NCBI GenBank assembly: GCA_051005695.1
Contig: JBPCJC010000024.1
Coordinates: 1-20,101, forward strand
Reading direction: 5' to 3'
Source of the DNA: JACCTI01 sp051005695
GTDB taxonomy: Bacteria; Verrucomicrobiota; Verrucomicrobiia; Chthoniobacterales; UBA10450
DNA: 20,101 nucleotides
Part shown: one piece after another, positions 16,416 through 20,101 of the stretch
How the letters are laid out: each line of letters starts with the position of its first letter
Position numbering within the stretch: the stretch's first letter is position 1
Notes under the pieces: generated by a model
What the model was told of the DNA's origin: nothing
The model's input: the letters and a program-made list of their open reading frames with translations, nothing else
Database searches by the model: none
Made by a program: the position numbers and the translations under genes

Positions 16416-16694
16416 ATGAAAGCCACCTGGCACAACACCACCCTCGCCGAGAGTAACGACACCGTCATCGTCGAAGGTAACCATTACTTCCCCGCCGACT
16501 CCCTAAGGCAGGAACACTTCGCTCCCAGTTCGACGCAGAGTGTTTGTCCGTGGAAGGGCACTGCCAGCTACTATAACGTTGTTGTTGGCGACGAAGCTAA
16601 CCAAGACGCCGCTTGGTATTATCCCGGGCCGAAAGAAGCGGCGGCGGAAATCAAAGACCGCATCGCTTTCTGGAAGGGCGTCACAGTTAGTTAA
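16416..16694 (+). CDS. DUF427 domain-containing protein
   Basis: This 92-residue protein matches the DUF427 family over its full length: MKATWHNTTLAESNDTVIVEGNHYFP, then STQSVCPWKGTASYY and a final WYYPGPKEAAAEIKDRIAFW. It is a small cytoplasmic beta-rich fold of unknown function, common in bacteria and fungi. It lies 26 bases after the DoxX-like gene and 32 before the esterase gene, so the three may be co-transcribed. Confidence 0.93.
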   Translation: MKATWHNTTLAESNDTVIVEGNHYFPADSLRQEHFAPSSTQSVCPWKGTASYYNVVVGDEANQDAAWYYPGPKEAAAEIKDRIAFWKGVTVS

Positions 16695-16726
16695 CTTAAC
16701 CCACCAAGAAGCTTTTTCCGGATTCG

Positions 16727-17578
16727 ATGACGAAGCCTAACCTTCTTGCCAGCTCACTGCTCTCCTTGTGCTGCTGGCTGACTATGCTCGGCCCGAACGC
16801 GAGAGCTGCCACCGTATCGCCGCTCGTCATCGGGGACACGTTCACGATGGAATCCAAAGCGCTCGGAGAAACTCGCCGGATCAACGTTTACCGCCCGCCC
16901 GGCGATCCTAAAGTTCCCGAGGCTGCGCTGCCGGTTCTTTATATGCCGGATGGTGGCCTGGCCGAGGACTTCCTGCATGTCGCCGGTCTGGTGGAGGTGC
17001 TGGTAGGCGACGGGACGATGCGCCCCTTCCTCTTAGTTGGAATCGAGAACACGCAGCGTCGCCGCGACATGACTGGACCCACCGAGGTCGCAAGCGACAA
17101 GAAGATCGCTCCGCAAGTAGGCGGTTCGGCTGCCTTCCGAAAATTCATCCGCGATGAGCTCATGGGGGAAATTAACCGCCGTTACCACACCACGAACGAA
17201 ACGGCGATTGTTGGCGAATCCCTTGCCGGTTTGTTCGTCGTTGAAACCTTCTTACTTGAGCCTGAGCTATTCGATACTTATCTCGCTTTTGATCCGAGCC
17301 TTTGGTGGAATAATCACGCACTGATAGACCTAGCACCTGACAAACTACGCCGCTGGCCACAGCTAGAGCGGACTTTATACTTCGCGAGTAGCGACGAGAA
17401 AGGCATCATCGAGAACACCGTGAAATTCGCCGACATCCTGGGCCAGGACGCGCCGCCGCGAGTTCACTGGCACTACGAGAAAATGCCGGAAGAGCAGCAT
17501 TCCACGATTTATCATCCGGCGGCCTTGAAAGCATTTCGCGCTGTCTTTAAGCCGGTCGCCTCCAAGGCCGGCTTATGA
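16727..17578 (+). CDS. Secreted alpha/beta-hydrolase esterase (esterase D / enterochelin-esterase-like)
   Basis: This 283-residue protein begins with a signal peptide (to about residue 28, ending ARA). It belongs to the alpha/beta hydrolases of the esterase D / IroE-like group: RRINVYRPPGDPK, LPVLYMPDGG, the nucleophile elbow GESLAG (163-168, Ser165), YLAFDPSLWWNN and the likely catalytic histidine in EEQHST (His258). It is likely periplasmic. Family members hydrolyse siderophore esters or small acyl esters; without siderophore genes nearby the substrate is open. The next ORF starts in the stop overlap (ATGA, 17575-17578). Confidence 0.9.
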   Translation: MTKPNLLASSLLSLCCWLTMLGPNARAATVSPLVIGDTFTMESKALGETRRINVYRPPGDPKVPEAALPVLYMPDGGLAEDFLHVAGLVEVLVGDGTMRPFLLVGIENTQRRRDMTGPTEVASDKKIAPQVGGSAAFRKFIRDELMGEINRRYHTTNETAIVGESLAGLFVVETFLLEPELFDTYLAFDPSLWWNNHALIDLAPDKLRRWPQLERTLYFASSDEKGIIENTVKFADILGQDAPPRVHWHYEKMPEEQHSTIYHPAALKAFRAVFKPVASKAGL

Positions 17579-17808
17579 AACTGACTAATGATTGCTATGA
17601 CATTTTCGTCGGCACCAAAAACTTTACTGAGCGTTACTACCGCGACGAAACGGGTTGGTTAAAAACGAGCGCGCGCGGGCGAAGCTTCCGGATGACGGCG
17701 GAACAAGTGTTGAACCACCTCCTACCGGCCTTGGCCGGAGTGAAACCAAACATCATTATAAAGGTGGAACTTCGCGATCTGGAGAAAAACGCGGAGCGTG
17801 ACAGCTAA
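17575..17808 (+). CDS. Hypothetical protein, 77 residues, coupled to esterase gene
   Basis: The start codon overlaps the esterase stop in an ATGA, a usual sign of translational coupling, and supports a real gene. The product is soluble and basic at the middle (TGWLKTSARGRSFRMTAEQV), with aromatic residues near the N-terminus (YDIFVGTKNFTERYYRDETG). I recognise no family. Its tail (KVELRDLEKN) looks like a closing strand and helix. Confidence 0.6.
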   Translation: MKLTNDCYDIFVGTKNFTERYYRDETGWLKTSARGRSFRMTAEQVLNHLLPALAGVKPNIIIKVELRDLEKNAERDS

Positions 17809-17871
17809 ATCAAAAAAATCTTCGGCTAGTCGCGGCTCGACCTGCCGTCCGAAGGAGTTACAATCCTGCAC

Positions 17872-18396
17872 ATGAGACTTCCCTTGCTGCTTCTTTGCGC
17901 GCTCGCGCCTCTTTCCGCGTTCTCACAAACCTCGCCGAGCCCGACAGCCTCGCCAGCCCCACATCAACCAACCTTGCCCCCAGTCCCGCCAGCGCCCGAC
18001 GGTGTGGAGTTGACCAACCTGCTGAAGGATTTCCTGGCGGGCGCGTCGCGTAATGACGCCGCGGTCCATGATCGTTTTTGGGCCGACGATCTCGTTTACA
18101 CAGGCTCGTCTGGCCGGCGGGTGGGCAAAGCCGATATCCTGCGCGACGTCCGCAGTGAAACCGCGCCGAAGCCCGAAGAGGGCACGACCGTGTATAGCGC
18201 CGAAGACATTCGAATCCAGCAATACGGAACCGTGGCGATCGTGGCCTTCCGTTTGGTAGGCACGACAACCAAAGCCGGCGCGACCGAAGTGGCCCATTAC
18301 TTCAACACCGGCACGTTCCTCAAGCGGGACGGTGAATGGCGCGCGGTCAGCTGGCAGGCGACGAAGATCCCGGCGGAATCCGAGCCGGCGAAGTAG
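17872..18396 (+). CDS. Secreted NTF2-like (SnoaL/DUF4440-type) protein
   Basis: This 174-residue protein has a signal peptide (MRLPLLLLCALAPLSAFSQ), a Pro/Ser/Ala-rich stretch (about 20-42) and an NTF2-like cone fold. The fold is seen in VELTNLLKDFLAGASRNDAAV, RFWADDLVYTGSSGRRVGKA and a final pair of strands (HYFNTGTFLKRDGEWRAVSW). Such domains bind small ligands or act as accessory enzymes; the active-site residues cannot be assigned. AAGGAG at 17852-17857 is 14 bases before the ATG, a rather long spacing. Confidence 0.82.
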   Translation: MRLPLLLLCALAPLSAFSQTSPSPTASPAPHQPTLPPVPPAPDGVELTNLLKDFLAGASRNDAAVHDRFWADDLVYTGSSGRRVGKADILRDVRSETAPKPEEGTTVYSAEDIRIQQYGTVAIVAFRLVGTTTKAGATEVAHYFNTGTFLKRDGEWRAVSWQATKIPAESEPAK

Positions 18397-18577
18397 CCGC
18401 TACCGCACCGGATAATTTCGCAAGCGCGATCACCACGAATACCGTTTTCAGAACGCAAAAACCTCACGAGCTTGGCGCTTTTTGTCGCTGAAAGTGCGTG
18501 ACATAGCTCGCGCTCTTCCCCAGGCGGTCGCTCTTCGATGAAAAACAATCCGGCCGAGCACTCGGCTTACTTCCGTC
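18397..18577. other. Intergenic region, nothing recognised
   Basis: About 180 bases follow the NTF2-like gene. An ATG at 18538 opens a short frame, but its product changes into noise, while the sequence after 18578 in another frame encodes a signal peptide. I see no terminator with a good T run and no RNA gene. Confidence 0.35.
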
Positions 18578-19051
18578 CCTCGTTTAATCATCGTTCTTTC
18601 GCTCTTTTCCACGGCGAGTTTGCTGAGTCTCGGCGCCTTCGCGCAAACCCAACGCGCGGCCGACCGCAAGACCGACTGGCCCAGCCTTGGCGAGCAATTG
18701 ACCAAGGAATATCTCGGACGCAAAGTCCAAAAACACACCGCATTAGAAGCGCTCGTTCGTAATAATCAGAATTTCCCGCTCCTCCGCGATGATGGGAAAA
18801 CGACCAACGACGCCTCCCTGGATGGCTCCGAGTTTGGTGGCGAAAAGCCCATCCGGAATTAGAGTATTCCGCGGCCGATCCGACGGGCGGTTCCCGCTGG
18901 CAAACATACGATCGAGGCCGCGAGCGATCCGATTCCGGGTAGCTTCTCCTCCATCGGCGGCGCGACCGCGGACATGACCGGACTGGTGCAATACGATGAC
19001 CTGTTGCCCGCTGGCCTAACGACACGTTTCTATCGGTTGAAGTATCCGTAG
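18578..19051 (+). pseudogene. Decayed gene for a secreted protein
   Basis: One frame encodes a clear signal peptide (RLIIVLSLFSTASLLSLGAFAQ) but has no ATG, GTG or TTG before it; the frame is closed by a stop at 18539-18541. The only ATG near (18538) is in another frame. The reading continues as TDWPSLGEQLTKEYLGRKVQ to a stop at 18860-18862. After it, another frame gives LEYSAADPTGGSRWQTYD, and the original frame resumes and ends in GLVQYDDLLPAGLTTRFYRLKYP. That end resembles the C-terminal RFYRL(x)P of repeat-type secreted proteins in Verrucomicrobiota (from memory). Several frameshifts and stops mark it as a pseudogene, or sequence errors. One motif copy lies inside (19014-19022). Confidence 0.6.
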
Positions 19052-19086
19052 AAACCGGCCGCCCGCCGGCTCGCCCGCAGATTTGC

Positions 19087-19605
19087 CTAACGACCGCGGC
19101 TCGGGAAACGCACGCTCGCTTCCTCGTAGGAGGCGCCGGCGATGATGTGGATTTTGTCGTTGCCCACTTCGCCGAGGATGTAGGTCCGCGTGACTTCGCC
19201 GCCGTATTTTCCGGTCGAGCGCCCGTAGGAAAAACCGACTTCACCGCCCGCGTAATCGAATAAACGATGACGTATGTTTTGTATCTCTGCGCCGGATTCC
19301 GGCGCGTCTTTCGCCTCTAGGCGACTGCTCCGCGGAATTCCCGACTCCACGGCTAACGAGGGCAAAATTTCCGGCGCCGTTCCAATCCCGAGGAACGCGC
19401 TCGAAAGCGAAAAGCGACCGGTCGGTCCAAACTCCGGCGATGGTGAAAATGAGTACGGCAATTCCGCCAGGCCCGCGGAAAAGCCGCGCAATGACGGCTG
19501 CATCAGCCCGAAGTCCGCCGTTTGCAAATCCGCCAACGTCTGCGCAAACAACGGCGCGCAGAGCGCGAACATTCCCGCAGCGATCCCAAGAGCGCGTTTG
19601 GTCAT
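19087..19605 (-). CDS. Secreted hypothetical protein, 172 residues
   Basis: From the ATG at 19605 (MTKRALGIAAG) the product has a signal peptide to about residue 22 (CAPLFAQ). The body has no recognised domain. The last third is rich in beta-strand patterns with glycine (YAGGEVGFSYGRSTGKYGGE, IHIIAGASYEEASVRF), which may be a small beta-structure. A longer frame to 19680 would add 25 residues before the signal peptide and is unlikely. Its stop (19087-19089) lies inside the GCCTAACGA word at 19085-19093. It is divergent from the oxidase gene across about 132 bases. Confidence 0.68.
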   Translation of the reverse strand: MTKRALGIAAGMFALCAPLFAQTLADLQTADFGLMQPSLRGFSAGLAELPYSFSPSPEFGPTGRFSLSSAFLGIGTAPEILPSLAVESGIPRSSRLEAKDAPESGAEIQNIRHRLFDYAGGEVGFSYGRSTGKYGGEVTRTYILGEVGNDKIHIIAGASYEEASVRFPSRGR

Positions 19606-19737
19606 GTCAGGAATGCACAACCGAAACCGTTGCCGCGCCAGCAAAATCTTCCCTGCCCCACGCCTCGCCAGAGTTGCCATCGCCCCACGATGCGGAGAGA
19701 AGATAGAAATCCATGGCCAAATTTTCCGATCGATAAA

Positions 19738-20028
19738 ATGAATTCCGCGACGTTGCTTAATGTTGCCGATTATGCGCGCGCCGCGCGCGCGCAGGTCGCC
19801 GCGGAATCATTGGATTATTTCGAAGGTGGTGCGCTTGATGAAATTACCCTTCGCGAAAACACCGAGGGCTGGTCGCGCCTGAAACTTTATTACCGCGTGC
19901 TTGCCGGAGTCGGCGCGCGAGATCTGCGCACTACCGTTCTCGGGCAACCGATCTCGATGCCGATCGTGGTCGCTCCCACGGCTTTTCACCGGCTCGCCTG
20001 CGACCAGGGGGAAATGGCGAGCGCGCGC
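19738..20028 (+). CDS. FMN-dependent alpha-hydroxy-acid oxidase (5' part only)
   Basis: The frame from the ATG at 19738 encodes the N-terminal ~96 residues of an alpha-hydroxy-acid oxidising enzyme (lactate/glycolate/mandelate oxidase family). Conserved pieces are VADYARAARAQV, SLDYFEGGALDEITLREN, WSRLKLYYRVLAGVGARDL and VLGQPISMPIVVAPTAFHRL, the last being the start of the FMN-binding TIM barrel. Members oxidise 2-hydroxy acids to 2-oxo acids. The rest is lost where the sequence turns to homopolymers. Confidence 0.85.
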
Positions 20029-20101
20029 GGGGGGGGGGGGGGAAGGGGGTTGTTTTTCCTTCGCCCCCCTTTCCCCCCCCCCTTCTTCTCCCCCCCCCCC
20101 G
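20029..20101. other. Low-complexity homopolymer junk at contig end
   Basis: The last ~73 bases consist of long runs of G, then C with T patches, which break the coding frame of the oxidase. This pattern is typical of low-quality read ends in an assembly and should not be interpreted as biology. Confidence 0.85.

Larger units (their letters stand above)
2266..19093. repeat. Dispersed 9-base word GCCTAACGA (19 exact copies)
   Basis: Plus-orientation copies (GCCTAACGA) start at 5638, 8889, 8913, 9501, 9950, 10621, 14828, 16384, 19014 and 19085. Complement copies (TCGTTAGGC) start at 2266, 5950, 7653, 8995, 10731, 12335, 13527, 14243 and 15134. One-mismatch variants keep the CTAACGA core: GTCTAACGA at 6879, 7344 and 14059 (complement), GGCTAACGA at 6191 and 19351, CCCTAACGA at 13401 (complement). 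Copies lie inside genes in different frames and strands, across stop codons, and between genes. All 19 copies of the 8-mer GCCTAACG that I found are followed by A, so the word is at least 9 bases long; the next base varies, with G most common. Confidence 0.9.

Noticed and set aside
2266..19093. Integron cassette array suggested by GCCTAAC/GTTAGGC ends
   Set aside because: Most copies are single and inside long conserved genes, spacing is irregular, no integrase is seen, and the palindromic interior of attC is missing.
20029..20101. G/C homopolymer tract as a possible structural element
   Set aside because: It destroys a conserved reading frame at the very end of the sequence and looks like low-quality read ends.

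Overview
The window begins in the last ~50 bases of a 16S rRNA gene and ends in homopolymer junk (about 20029 onward) that cuts off the final gene, so it looks like a draft or metagenome contig. It is GC-rich. The gene content (DUF5069 protein, HAF-repeat protein, signal-peptide proteins, an outer-membrane barrel, decayed secreted-protein genes) suggests a Gram-negative bacterium, and I favour Verrucomicrobiota (Chthoniobacterales-like soil lineage). That placement is inference, since the 16S piece is too short to prove it.

Layout. 1-282: 16S 3' end, a spacer with hairpins, then a strong intrinsic terminator and no 23S gene. 353-3939: DUF5069 gene (minus), divergent MocR/PdxR-type regulator (plus), and a membrane-anchored HAF-repeat protein (plus) with its terminator. 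4086-4658: tRNA-Ala(TGC) and tRNA-Ile(GAT), the pair usually found inside 16S-23S spacers, here standing apart. 4661-8183: VanZ-like protein (minus), manA (plus), then a tight minus-strand cluster of FMN reductase, YggS-type PLP protein, DUF971 and DUF4864 proteins. 8359-10747: a large DUF2235 hydrolase with a multi-pass membrane C-terminus, followed by an overlapping small membrane ORF. 10777-15887: a four-gene minus-strand set encoding a coiled-coil inner-membrane protein, a small unknown protein, a POTRA/Omp85-like outer-membrane barrel and a three-domain peptidoglycan hydrolase. 16018-18396: DoxX-like protein, DUF427 protein, secreted alpha/beta esterase with a coupled small ORF, and a secreted NTF2-like protein. 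18578-19051: a decayed secreted-protein gene. 19087-19605: a secreted unknown protein. 19738 onward: 5' part of an FMN-dependent alpha-hydroxy-acid oxidase.

The strongest unexplained signal is a 9-base word, GCCTAACGA (complement TCGTTAGGC). I found 19 exact copies by eye plus at least six one-mismatch variants, where chance predicts well under one. Copies lie on both strands, inside genes in different reading frames and across stop codons. Density is about one per kilobase, like the DNA uptake sequences of Neisseria and Haemophilus, so the word appears to be selected or spread at the DNA level.

The second lead is the 8.3-15.9 kb block, where a lipase-like DUF2235 protein lies convergent to a gene set spanning inner membrane, outer membrane and cell wall. 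This may be an undescribed envelope-acting or effector system. The grouping is seen; the joint function is inferred.
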